This document shows positions 50,048 through 60,166 of a DNA stretch of 64,000 nucleotides, piece by piece. Position 1 is the stretch's first letter; each line of letters starts with the position of its first letter. The DNA is from Novosphingobium sp. EMRT-2. GTDB taxonomy: Bacteria; Pseudomonadota; Alphaproteobacteria; Sphingomonadales; Sphingomonadaceae. Location of the stretch: assembly GCF_005145025.1 (NCBI RefSeq), contig NZ_CP039695.1, positions 2,599,501 through 2,663,500 on the forward strand. Direction: 5' to 3'. The translations under genes and the position numbers were made by a program. The notes under the pieces are model-generated. The model saw nothing but the letters and a program-made list of their open reading frames with translations. It searched no databases and was not told the DNA's origin.

Positions 50048-51229
50048 TCAGCCCTGCGCGCCAGCGGCGAAATCGCGCAGCATCTGCTTGGCGATGACCA
50101 GCTGCATGATCTGCGTGGTCCCTTCGTAGATACGATAGATGCGGCTGTCGCGGAAGAAGCGCTCGGCCTCGTATTCCGCGAGGTAGCCCGCGCCGCCGTG
50201 GACCTGCACGCAGCGATCGGCCACACGCCCGCACATCTCGCTGGCGAACATCTTGAAGGCGGCGGCTTCGAGCAGGATCTTGCGCCCTTCGTCCGCCTTG
50301 CGGATGGCGTCGCGCATCATGCATTCGGCGGCGTAGATTTCGGCCTGGCTGTCCGCCAGCATCGCCTGGATCAGCTGGAAATTGGCGATCGGTTCGCCGA
50401 ACGCCTTGCGCTCGGTGGCATAGCGCACGGCGGTATCGAGGATGCGCCGGGCGTAGGCGGTGCTCGCCGCGCCGACCGAAAGGCGGCCGTTGTCGAGGCT
50501 CTGCATCGCCGTGGCGAAGCCCTTGCCTTCCTCGCCGCCCAGCAGCGCGTCGCCGGGCACGAACACGTCTTCCAGGATGATGTCGGCGATGTGGCTGCCG
50601 GACTGGCCCATCTTCTTGTCCGACTTGCCCACCGTGACGCCGGCGGTGTCCATGGGCACGAGGAAGGCGGAGACGTGCGCGTTGCGGGGCAGGTTCTCCT
50701 TCGATGTGCGCGCCATGATCAGCGCGATTTTCGCGAAGGGGGCGTTGGTGATGTAGCGCTTGGTGCCGTTGAGCACGTAGCCGCTGCCCGAACGCACGGC
50801 GGTGGTCTGCAGGCCGGCCGAATCCGATCCCGATCCCGGCTCGGTCAGCCCGAAGCTCGCGATCTCGCCAGCGGCGAGGCGCGGAAGCCAGGCGGCCTTC
50901 TGTTCTTCCGTGCCGCCGTTCTTGATCGCCGAGCAGACCATGCCGAGGTTGATCGACACGATCGAGCGATAGGCCGGCATGGCGTAGCTCAGCGTGTGGA
51001 TCGTCTCGATATACTGCGACACGTTCATGCCCGCGCCACCGTATTCCTCGGGCATGGTCAGGCCGAACAGGCCCATCTCGCGCATTTCGTCCAGCAGGTC
51101 GTCGGGGATGCGGTCCTGGGCGATCACGTCCGCTTCGGCCGGCACCAGCCGCTCGCGGACATAGCGCTTCAGCTGATCGAGAAACTGTTCGAAGACATCG
51201 GCATCCATGCCGGGGTTCACCGTGCTCAC
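50048..51229 (-). CDS. Acyl-CoA dehydrogenase
   Basis: A 393-residue FAD enzyme of normal length. It has FGLTEPGSGSDSAGLQTTAV, KAFGEPIANFQLIQ-type signature 2, VQVHGGAGYLAEYEAERFFRD, and the catalytic Glu in RIYEGTTQIMQ. It introduces the alpha-beta double bond. GTG at 51229 was chosen because GAGGAG lies 8 bases upstream; ATG at 51208 is the alternative. It is the second gene of the operon, 11 bp after the SDR. Confidence 0.92.
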   Translation of the reverse strand: MSTVNPGMDADVFEQFLDQLKRYVRERLVPAEADVIAQDRIPDDLLDEMREMGLFGLTMPEEYGGAGMNVSQYIETIHTLSYAMPAYRSIVSINLGMVCSAIKNGGTEEQKAAWLPRLAAGEIASFGLTEPGSGSDSAGLQTTAVRSGSGYVLNGTKRYITNAPFAKIALIMARTSKENLPRNAHVSAFLVPMDTAGVTVGKSDKKMGQSGSHIADIILEDVFVPGDALLGGEEGKGFATAMQSLDNGRLSVGAASTAYARRILDTAVRYATERKAFGEPIANFQLIQAMLADSQAEIYAAECMMRDAIRKADEGRKILLEAAAFKMFASEMCGRVADRCVQVHGGAGYLAEYEAERFFRDSRIYRIYEGTTQIMQLVIAKQMLRDFAAGAQG

Positions 51230-51240
51230 CGGGCCTCTCC

Positions 51241-52158
51241 TCAAACCGGATCGTAGGGGAAGACGTGGGCCGAAACCTCGTCGGCCCGTGCAAAGGCGGG
51301 GCGGAACGCGGGGATCAGCTCCTCGGCGATCGCCTCGGGCGTCCAGCCTTCCAGCTTGACCATCGACCGGACCGGGCGCGGCTTGTTGAACAGCACGATC
51401 TCGTTCTTGCGTACCGCGAAGATCTGGTTGGTCACGTCCTTCGCCGCGTCGGAGGCGAGATAGGCGACCAGCGGGGCGATCTTGTCCGCGCTCATCGTCT
51501 TCATGCGTTCGACGCGCAGCTTCTGCTCGGGTGTTTCGGCGGGGATGGACGCGGTCATGCGGCTCCACGCGAACGGCGCGATGCAGTTCGAGCGCACGCC
51601 CCAGCGCGCCATGTCGAGCGCGATCGAATGCGAGAGGGCGACAAGGCCGAGCTTGGCCGCCGAATAGTTGGCCTGCCCCACGTTGCCGATCAGCCCGCTG
51701 GTTGACGTGAAGTGGATGAAGCTGCCCGATTGCTGCTCGCGGAAATAGGGCGTCGCCGCCTTGGAGACGTTGAACGCGCCGGTCAGGTTGACGTCGATCA
51801 CGCTGGTCCAGTCCTCGTAGGACATCTTGTGCCAGATGGTGTCGCGCAGGATGCCGGCGTTGTTGACCACCGCGTCGATCCGCCCGAACCGCTGCACCGC
51901 ATCCTCGACGATCGAGGCGGCGGCCTTGGGATCGGCCACGTTGGCGAGGTTGGCCCAGGCCTTGCCGCCGGCCGCGCGGATGTCGTTGACCGTGGTGTCC
52001 GCCGGCCCGGCATCCCCGCCGTCGCCGCCTTGCGCCACGCCGGGATCGTTGACCACCACGGCCGCGCCGTGCCGGGCGCAGAGCAGTGCGATTTCGCGAC
52101 CGATGCCACGGCCGGCCCCCGTTACCGCCACGACTTTGCCTTCCAGGATTCCGGACAA
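51241..52158 (-). CDS. SDR oxidoreductase, MFE-2-like 3-hydroxyacyl-CoA dehydrogenase
   Basis: A 305-residue short-chain dehydrogenase. The NAD-binding TGAGRGIGREIALL is followed by VVVNDPGVAQGGDGG and an insert typical of the dehydrogenase part of peroxisomal multifunctional enzyme 2. Catalytic Ser is in FTSTSGLIG and Tyr-Lys in NYSAAKLG. It probably oxidises a 3-hydroxyacyl-CoA. The start is TTG at 52158, with GGGAGAG 8 bases upstream. It leads the operon and is divergent from the IclR gene. Confidence 0.9.
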   Translation of the reverse strand: MSGILEGKVVAVTGAGRGIGREIALLCARHGAAVVVNDPGVAQGGDGGDAGPADTTVNDIRAAGGKAWANLANVADPKAAASIVEDAVQRFGRIDAVVNNAGILRDTIWHKMSYEDWTSVIDVNLTGAFNVSKAATPYFREQQSGSFIHFTSTSGLIGNVGQANYSAAKLGLVALSHSIALDMARWGVRSNCIAPFAWSRMTASIPAETPEQKLRVERMKTMSADKIAPLVAYLASDAAKDVTNQIFAVRKNEIVLFNKPRPVRSMVKLEGWTPEAIAEELIPAFRPAFARADEVSAHVFPYDPV

Positions 52159-52211
52159 CGATTCTCTCCCGTCGGTTCGATGCCGAAGCTAACCGTGCAG
52201 GCGGATAAATT

Positions 52212-52246
52212 CAATATTGGGAATTGTTTTTCATCACCATGAAAAA
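52212..52246. promoter_or_regulatory. Operator candidates between SDR operon and iclR-type gene
   Basis: CAATATTG (52212-52219) is a perfect palindrome. TTTTTCAT (52227-52234) and ATGAAAAA (52239-52246) form 8-bp inverted arms with a 4-base gap. Both lie in the AT-rich 100 bp between the divergent genes, where an IclR protein would bind. Confidence 0.5.
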
Positions 52247-52258
52247 TATGATGCCGCC

Positions 52259-53008
52259 ATGTCCGGTCCTGTCCGCTCGCTTTCCCAAGGGTTCACCATT
52301 CTGCGCCTGTTGGCTGTGCGCGAAGCGCTGACTTTGTCCGACATCTGCCGGGAAACGGGTCTCAGTCCTTCGAGCGGATTGAATCTGCTGCGCACGCTGG
52401 TGGCCGAAGGGGCGGTCGATCGCGACACCGGCGGCAAGCGCTACCGGCTGGCGGCAGGCTGGGGCGATCTTGGGGTGCTGCAGGCGAACGCGGTTTCGCG
52501 TTTCGCCGCTCGCATCCGGCCATTGCTGGCGCGGTTCGCTGCCGCGCACGACGCCACCGCCGGGCTATGGCAGGTGCAGGCCGGGGAGCGCCTGTCGCTG
52601 ATCGCGCTGGGCGAAAGCGGGGCGGAGACCCGCATCCACATGGTCGAAGGCCAGCGTCAACCGCTGGGCGGGGGTGCTGCCGGGCGGGCGCTGGCGGCGG
52701 CGGAAGCGCTGGGCCGGGACGATCTTGCCGCCCGCTTCGCAAGGGTGCGCTGGCGCACCCCGCTGGGCTTCACCACCTGGCTGGGTCAGGTCGCCGAAGC
52801 GGTCCAGCGCGGCTATGCGGTGGACGACGGCTACATTCACGCCGGCGTCTGTTCGGTGGGCGTCGTCGTGCCCGCTGCGCCGGTGCGGTTCTGCCTTTCG
52901 GCAACGATCTTCGCCGGATCGCGCGACGCGGCCGCGCTCGACGAGCTGGGGCGGGCGCTCAGTGCGCTGGCGCATCGGCCCGAGCTGATGCCTGATGGGG
53001 GGGCGTAG
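52259..53008 (+). CDS. IclR-family transcriptional regulator
   Basis: A 249-residue regulator. The N-terminal winged helix starts VRSLSQGFTILRLLAVREALTLSDI and the C-terminal IclR effector domain follows (about 80-245), ending in SAL-type helices. The ATG at 52259 gives the classic short N-terminus; the frame opens at 52217 but that covers the operator. It is divergent from, and probably controls, the acyl-CoA operon, with an acyl compound as ligand. Confidence 0.92.
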   Translation: MSGPVRSLSQGFTILRLLAVREALTLSDICRETGLSPSSGLNLLRTLVAEGAVDRDTGGKRYRLAAGWGDLGVLQANAVSRFAARIRPLLARFAAAHDATAGLWQVQAGERLSLIALGESGAETRIHMVEGQRQPLGGGAAGRALAAAEALGRDDLAARFARVRWRTPLGFTTWLGQVAEAVQRGYAVDDGYIHAGVCSVGVVVPAAPVRFCLSATIFAGSRDAAALDELGRALSALAHRPELMPDGGA

Positions 53009-53222
53009 CGGCCGCGCTGGCGCTGGCCTGCGGCACGTCCGCGTCCGTCGTGGGTGGGGCTGGCCGCTTTTCCAGCATTTCGGCGGCTTCGTCGAGCGCG
53101 CGGGCTTCGCCCACGGTCACGCCGCCCGGCCCCGGATCGGTGTCCTTCTGGCCGCAGCTCGCCAGGGCTAGCAGCGGGAGAAGATACGGCGCCCGGTTGA
53201 GGGCGGGTTTCAGGGCGCGCAT
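52959..53222 (-). CDS. Small lipoprotein of unknown function
   Basis: An 87-residue protein with a lipoprotein signal and lipobox ALASC. The mature part has GPGGVTVGEARALDEAAEMLEKR, then an alanine/proline-rich tail. Similar small lipoproteins appear in sphingomonads, without known function. The ATG at 53222 opens the signal. Its end overlaps the convergent IclR gene by 50 bp. Confidence 0.68.
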   Translation of the reverse strand: MRALKPALNRAPYLLPLLALASCGQKDTDPGPGGVTVGEARALDEAAEMLEKRPAPPTTDADVPQASASAAATPPHQASARADAPAH

Positions 53223-53247
53223 CGCGATACTCCGGAAAGGCAAGGAA

Positions 53248-53278
53248 AAGGGGCGGAGATACCCATCTGCCGCCCCCT
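53248..53278 (-). terminator. Terminator of the alanine-rich lipoprotein gene
   Basis: On the minus strand GGGGCGG pairs with CCGCCCC, with a further GAT/ATC pair inside, and TTTTCC follows. It stands about 55 bp after the stop of the gene at 53332-53631. A second GC hairpin (53300-53325) lies between. Confidence 0.6.
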
Positions 53279-53331
53279 TCGTTCTCGAGAATCCGTGCCG
53301 CGCCCCGCCGGTGCGGTCGGGGCGCACGGGA

Positions 53332-53631
53332 TCACATCTTCTTTTCGGCGTCCGCCGCGGCATCGGCGGCGGCCTTCTTGACGTCGGCAGCGGCAGCGGC
53401 GGCGCTGTCGGCGGCGTTGCGCGCGGCGTCTTCGGCCGAAAGCGGCGTGGCGTCGGCGGCGGGCGCTTCCACCGGCGCGGCGGCGGCCGACGTGTCAACT
53501 GCGGGCAGTTCCTCGGCCGGCATCTCGACGTTGTCGGTGGCGGCGGCTTCGGTGGCGTCTTCGGACTTGCCGCAAGCGCTGAGCGAAAGCGCAGCGGCGC
53601 AGGCGATGGCGGTGAAGGCGATCTTCTTCAT
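53332..53631 (-). CDS. Alanine-rich small lipoprotein
   Basis: A 99-residue protein: signal peptide MKKIAFTAIACAAALSLSAC with a lipobox at the end, then an acidic spacer and an alanine/aspartate/lysine heptad-like helix (about 65-99, ADSAAAAAADVKKAAADAA). The helix resembles Lpp-type or envelope spacer lipoproteins. It ends KKM, so a Braun-type terminal lysine link is not obvious. Confidence 0.7.
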   Translation of the reverse strand: MKKIAFTAIACAAALSLSACGKSEDATEAAATDNVEMPAEELPAVDTSAAAAPVEAPAADATPLSAEDAARNAADSAAAAAADVKKAAADAAADAEKKM

Positions 53632-53760
53632 GGGGTCCCTCTACTGTATTTCCGTTCGGCGGCGTTCTATCGGCGTGGCGGGGCCAAGGCAAACCACAAA
53701 AAGGGGCCTGCCGCGCCCGTCAGTCGCCGACAAAGGGTTTAGGTAGCAACCCTAACGACT

Positions 53761-53779
53761 GATATAAAGAAATCTTTAT
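53761..53779. promoter_or_regulatory. Distal SahR-type operator
   Basis: ATAAAG-AAAT-CTTTAT is an imperfect copy of the proximal site, exactly 30 bp (three helical turns) upstream of it. The two probably bind dimers on the same DNA face. Confidence 0.7.
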
Positions 53780-53784
53780 GTAGC

Positions 53785-53822
53785 TTGATTGATATAAAGA
53801 CTTCTTTATATCGTGTTGCTCA
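53785..53822 (+). promoter_or_regulatory. Candidate promoter of the methionine operon
   Basis: TTGATT (53785-53790) and TATATC (53807-53812) are separated by 16 bases. Transcription would begin about 53819-53822, at the ATG itself. No ribosome binding site is visible, so a leaderless mRNA is likely. The proximal operator covers the spacer and -10. Confidence 0.5.
53791..53812. promoter_or_regulatory. Proximal SahR-type operator
   Basis: GATATAAAG-ACTT-CTTTATATC has perfect 9-bp arms. It fits the ATATAAAG-N4-CTTTATAT pattern I recall as typical for SahR, the ArsR-family repressor of S-adenosylhomocysteine and methionine genes. It lies directly before the regulator gene. Confidence 0.75.
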
Positions 53823-54877
53823 TGACCCTGCTCGACACTCTTCGCGCCCTGGCGGACCCCACGCGATTGCGGATCATGCGGCTGCTGGCCAGCATGGAGC
53901 TGGCCGTGGGGGAACTGGCGCAGGTGCTGGGGCAAAGCCAGCCGCGCGTCTCGCGCCATGTGAAGATCCTGTGCGATGCCGGGCTGGCCGAACGCCGCCG
54001 CGAAGGCGGGTGGGTGTTCCTGCGCGCCGCGATCGGCGGCGATGCCGACACCGGTGGGGACAGCGCCGCGATCGGGGCGGTGGTGGCCCGCCTGCTGGCC
54101 GTGGCGGAAGAGACGGATGCTGGGTTCGGCCTGCGCTGTTCGGAGGATCGCCAGCATCTCGATGCGGTGCGCGCCCTGCGCGAGACGCATGCCGCGGATT
54201 ACTTCGCGCGCCATGCCGAGCAATGGGACCACCTGCGCAGCCTGCACATCGCCGACGGCCCGGTGGAAGCGGCGCTGGTCGAAATGCTGGGGCAGGGCGC
54301 GGATACCCCGGCACTGGGCCGCGTGCTGGACGTGGGCACCGGCACCGGGCGCATGGCCGAACTGTTCGCCGCGCGCGCCGACCGTGTGGTCGCGCTCGAC
54401 AAGAGCCCGGAAATGCTGCGCGTCGCCCGCACCCGACTCCAGCATCTGCCCGCCGGCCGGGTCAAACTGGTGCAGGGCGATTTCGCGCAACTGCCGTTCG
54501 CGCCGGGCAGCTTCGATACCGTGCTGTTCCACCAGGTGCTGCACTATGCGATCGCGCCGGAAGCGGTGCTGGCCGAAGCCGCGCGGGTCACCGCGCCGGG
54601 CGGCCGTGTCGCCATCGTCGATTTCGCCGCGCACGATCGCGAGGAACTGCGCACCGCCCATGCCCACGCGCGTCTCGGCTTTTCCGACGCTCAGGTGGAA
54701 AAGCTCCTGCTCGATGCCGGGTTCGAACCCGATGGCGAACGCGCGCTGCCGGGGCACGAACTGATCGTCAAGGTCTGGACCGGCATTCGCAGCGCGTACG
54801 CCCAGTCGGCTCCGGCCGGTAACGTTACTCCCCTCCAGCCCGAACATGCCCGCACCGGGCGGAAGGCCACGTCATGA
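53822..54877 (+). CDS. ArsR-type regulator fused to SAM-dependent methyltransferase (SahR-like)
   Basis: A 351-residue fusion. The N-terminal ArsR winged helix (about 1-90) has LRALADPTRLRIMRLLASM and LGQSQPRVSRHVKILCDAG. The C-terminal class I methyltransferase domain (about 130-330) has motif I VLDVGTGTGRMAELF and the DTVLFHQVLHYAIAP segment. The latter may only sense SAM or SAH. It heads an operon with metF and metH, consistent with SahR control of the methionine cycle. ATG at 53822 was chosen; the GTG at 53813 abuts the operator. metF overlaps its end by 4 bases. Confidence 0.88.
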   Translation: MTLLDTLRALADPTRLRIMRLLASMELAVGELAQVLGQSQPRVSRHVKILCDAGLAERRREGGWVFLRAAIGGDADTGGDSAAIGAVVARLLAVAEETDAGFGLRCSEDRQHLDAVRALRETHAADYFARHAEQWDHLRSLHIADGPVEAALVEMLGQGADTPALGRVLDVGTGTGRMAELFAARADRVVALDKSPEMLRVARTRLQHLPAGRVKLVQGDFAQLPFAPGSFDTVLFHQVLHYAIAPEAVLAEAARVTAPGGRVAIVDFAAHDREELRTAHAHARLGFSDAQVEKLLLDAGFEPDGERALPGHELIVKVWTGIRSAYAQSAPAGNVTPLQPEHARTGRKATS

Positions 54878-55815
54878 CCACGTCCTACGACCAGTTGCGC
54901 GAAGCGCGCACCGCTCTCGATACGCCGCTGTTCGCCGGCCTGCCCGGCGACATCCGCGTGAGCTTCGAGTTTTTCCCGCCGAAGACCGACGCGTTGATGA
55001 CGCAGCTGTGGGACGTGGTGACCACGCTGGCGCCGCTGGAGCCGCAGTTCGTTTCGGTGACCTACGGTGCCGGCGGCTCCACGCGCGATCGCACGCACGG
55101 CACCGTCGCGCGGATCATTTCCGAAGCGCGCCTCCCGGCCGCCGCACACCTGACCTGCGTGGATGCCAGCAAGGCGGAAATCCGCGAGGTGGCGGAAGGG
55201 TACTGGCAAGCCGGCGTGCGGCACATCGTGGCGCTGCGCGGGGACATGGGGGCACCGGGCGTGCCATTTACGCCGCATCCGGAAGGCTATGCCAACGCGG
55301 CGGAACTCGTCGCCGGGTTGAAGGCGATCGCGCCGTTCGAGATTTCGGTCGCCGCCTATCCGGAAAGCCATCCGGATTCGCCCAGCGTTCAGGCGGACAT
55401 CGACAACCTCAAGCGCAAGCTCGATGCCGGGGCCACCCGCGCGATCAGCCAGTTCTTCTTCGAACCCGAGACGTTCTTCCGCTTCCGCGACAAGCTGGCG
55501 GCGGCGGGGATCGATGCGCCGGTGCTGCCGGGCATCCTGCCCGTCTCCAACGTGGCGCAGACGCGCAAGTTTGCGGCGGCCTGCGGCGCGGCGATCCCAG
55601 CGTGGATGGATGGCCTGTTCGAAGGGCTGGACACGCATCCCGCCTCGCGCCAGCTCGTCGCCGCGACGATCGCCGCCGAGTTCTGCCGCCGCCTCTATGC
55701 CGGCGGCGTGCGCGATTTCCACTTCTACACGCTCAACCGGGCCGAACTGAGCTACGCGATCTGCCACCTGCTTGGTCTGCGTCCCGGCCGTCCCGCACTG
55801 GAAAAGGCCGCATGA
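54874..55815 (+). CDS. metF: Methylenetetrahydrofolate reductase
   Basis: A 313-residue FAD enzyme that reduces 5,10-methylene-THF to 5-methyl-THF for methionine synthesis. It contains VSFEFFPPKTDAL, FVSVTYGAGGSTRDRTHG and AAHLTCVDASKAEI, followed by HIVALRGDM and AISQFFFEPETFFRFRD. Length is usual. It is joined by 4-base overlaps to the regulator before it and metH part 1 after it. Confidence 0.96.
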   Translation: MTTSYDQLREARTALDTPLFAGLPGDIRVSFEFFPPKTDALMTQLWDVVTTLAPLEPQFVSVTYGAGGSTRDRTHGTVARIISEARLPAAAHLTCVDASKAEIREVAEGYWQAGVRHIVALRGDMGAPGVPFTPHPEGYANAAELVAGLKAIAPFEISVAAYPESHPDSPSVQADIDNLKRKLDAGATRAISQFFFEPETFFRFRDKLAAAGIDAPVLPGILPVSNVAQTRKFAAACGAAIPAWMDGLFEGLDTHPASRQLVAATIAAEFCRRLYAGGVRDFHFYTLNRAELSYAICHLLGLRPGRPALEKAA

Positions 55816-56873
55816 CCCTGACCCCCTCCGCCGCCCGCGCCGCCCTGCTCGATCAGGCGCGCCAGCGCATCCTTATCACCGATGGCGCCTTCGGCACCGA
55901 GATCCAGCGCTGGAAGCTGTCCGAGGAGGACTATGCCGGCACGCTGGGGCTGGCCAAGGACCAGAAGGGCAACAACGACATCCTCGCGCTGACCAAGCCC
56001 GAAGTGCCCGAATCGATCCACCGCGCCTATTTCGCGGCCGGGGCCGACATCGCCGAAACCAACACGTTCTCGGCCAACCGCATCAGCCAGGCGGACTATG
56101 CCGCCGAGCATCTGGTGCGCGAGATCAACCTCGAATCCGCGAAGCTCGCCCGGCGGATCGCCGACGAGTTCGCCGCTAAAGATGGCCGCCCGCGCTTCGT
56201 TGCCGGCGCGATCGGGCCGACCAACAAGACGCTGTCGCTCTCGCCCGACGTCAACGACCCCGGCTTCCGCGAGATCGACTGGGATTTCCTGGTCGATGTC
56301 TATGCCGAACAAATCGCCGCGCTGGTCGAAGGCGGGGCGGACTTCATCCTGATCGAGACGGTGTTCGATACGCTCAACGCCAAGGCGGGCGTCATGGCGG
56401 TGCGCAAGGTGGAGGCGGCGCTGGGCCGGGAAATCCCGATCATGCTGTCGATGACGCTGACCGATCTTTCGGGCCGCAACCTGTCTGGCCACACGGTGGA
56501 GGCGTTCTGGTACGCGGTGCGCCATGCGCGGCCGGTCACGATCGGCCTCAACTGCTCGTTCGGCGCCACCCAGTTGCGTCCGCACGTGAAGGCGCTGTCC
56601 GAAATCGCCGACACGCTGATCATGGTCTATCCCAACGCCGGGCTGCCCAACGAACTGGGCGAATACGACGAAATGCCGCTGACCACCGCCGGCCTCGTCC
56701 GCGAATGGGCCGATCATGGCCAGGTCAACATTCTGGGCGGTTGTTGCGGGTCCACGCCTGATCACATCGCGGCGATGGCCCAGACGGTTGCCGGGCTTGC
56801 CCCGCGTGCCTTGCCCCATCCCGATCAGGTCACGCGCCTGGCCGGGCTGGAACCGTTCGTGATGGCGGCGTGA
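55812..56873 (+). CDS. metH: Methionine synthase part 1: homocysteine-binding domain (split MetH)
   Basis: A 353-residue protein corresponding to the N-terminal zinc/homocysteine domain of B12-dependent methionine synthase. LITDGAFGTEIQRWKL starts the domain. Zinc cysteines are in IGLNCSFGA and NILGGCCGSTPDH. The protein ends cleanly after the domain, with the rest encoded by the next gene. This two-gene form of MetH is common in sphingomonads and not a frameshift: a stop, a 116-bp spacer and a new start separate them. Confidence 0.93.
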   Translation: MTLTPSAARAALLDQARQRILITDGAFGTEIQRWKLSEEDYAGTLGLAKDQKGNNDILALTKPEVPESIHRAYFAAGADIAETNTFSANRISQADYAAEHLVREINLESAKLARRIADEFAAKDGRPRFVAGAIGPTNKTLSLSPDVNDPGFREIDWDFLVDVYAEQIAALVEGGADFILIETVFDTLNAKAGVMAVRKVEAALGREIPIMLSMTLTDLSGRNLSGHTVEAFWYAVRHARPVTIGLNCSFGATQLRPHVKALSEIADTLIMVYPNAGLPNELGEYDEMPLTTAGLVREWADHGQVNILGGCCGSTPDHIAAMAQTVAGLAPRALPHPDQVTRLAGLEPFVMAA

Positions 56874-56880
56874 ACCAGTT

Positions 56881-56980
56881 CCCCTCCCGCTAGCGGGAGG
56901 GGGCAGGGGTGGGCAGCGCAACGGCGCCCGCTCCAAGAGAAAAGAACCCACCCCCGGCCCTTCCCGCATGCGGGAGGGGG
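56881..56980. repeat. Paired palindromic repeat inside the metH operon
   Basis: A 22-bp perfect palindrome CCCCTCCCGCTAGCGGGAGGGG (56881-56902, centred on GCTAGC) and a second one around CCCGCATGCGGG (56964-56975) flank a spacer whose GGGGTGGGC and CCCACCCCC also pair. Such elements are frequent between genes in sphingomonads. The right arm ends in GGGAGGGGGGAG, which serves as the ribosome binding site of the next gene. Confidence 0.75.
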
Positions 56981-56989
56981 GAGCATCAG

Positions 56990-59605
<2,616 letters not shown>

Positions 59606-59740
59606 GAGGTCGTCCATCGGGGCGAGGAATCGAGGTTTTGACGCTACATCGCGCAGCATCCGGACAGGGTGTGCAACGCGGTGAAATATAGCGAAAAATA
59701 TTAGAAATCCGCCGTTTCGGCCCGTCCTTGCGAGGGCAAG

Positions 59741-60136
59741 TTGACCGCGAAGGATGCTGAGGCGGTCGGCAAGGCGCTCGACCAGATCGAGGGAGCCGCT
59801 TCCGGCGCAAGCGCTTCCACCGACGCCAGTGGAGCAGCCTCGGTCAAGGCAGCGGCGGCCGGTTCGGCGCGACCGGCCGGTGGTCATGATGGGGGCGGTG
59901 GGGGCGACACCAAGACCGAAGTCTCGCGCGTGGAAACGGTGGCGGGCGGGATCATGACCACCGTCATCACCTACAGCGACGGCACCACCGAGACTCAGAC
60001 CAGCGTGACGACCGACCCGGATACCGGCTCTGCCAATGCGGCGTCGGGCGCCAAGGCGGGCAAGAGTGACGAGCAGAAGGCGCAGGACTATCTGGCCTCG
60101 CTCCAGCCCGGCACGCTGTTCAACGTCATGGCCTGA
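59741..60136 (+). CDS. Hypothetical low-complexity protein
   Basis: A frame of 131 codons starting with TTG, with GAGGG 6 bases upstream. The first 60 residues are alanine/serine/glycine-rich (ASGASASTDASGAASV, GGHDGGGGGD). The second half reads VETVAGGIMTTVITYSDGTT and ends KAQDYLASLQPGTLFNVMA, which looks selected as protein. No signal peptide or membrane segment is seen. It could be a real small gene or the remnant of a larger one. No function is suggested. Confidence 0.42.
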   Translation: MTAKDAEAVGKALDQIEGAASGASASTDASGAASVKAAAAGSARPAGGHDGGGGGDTKTEVSRVETVAGGIMTTVITYSDGTTETQTSVTTDPDTGSANAASGAKAGKSDEQKAQDYLASLQPGTLFNVMA

Positions 60137-60166
60137 TGCGCGGGGCCTGACTCCCGAGACCGGGGC

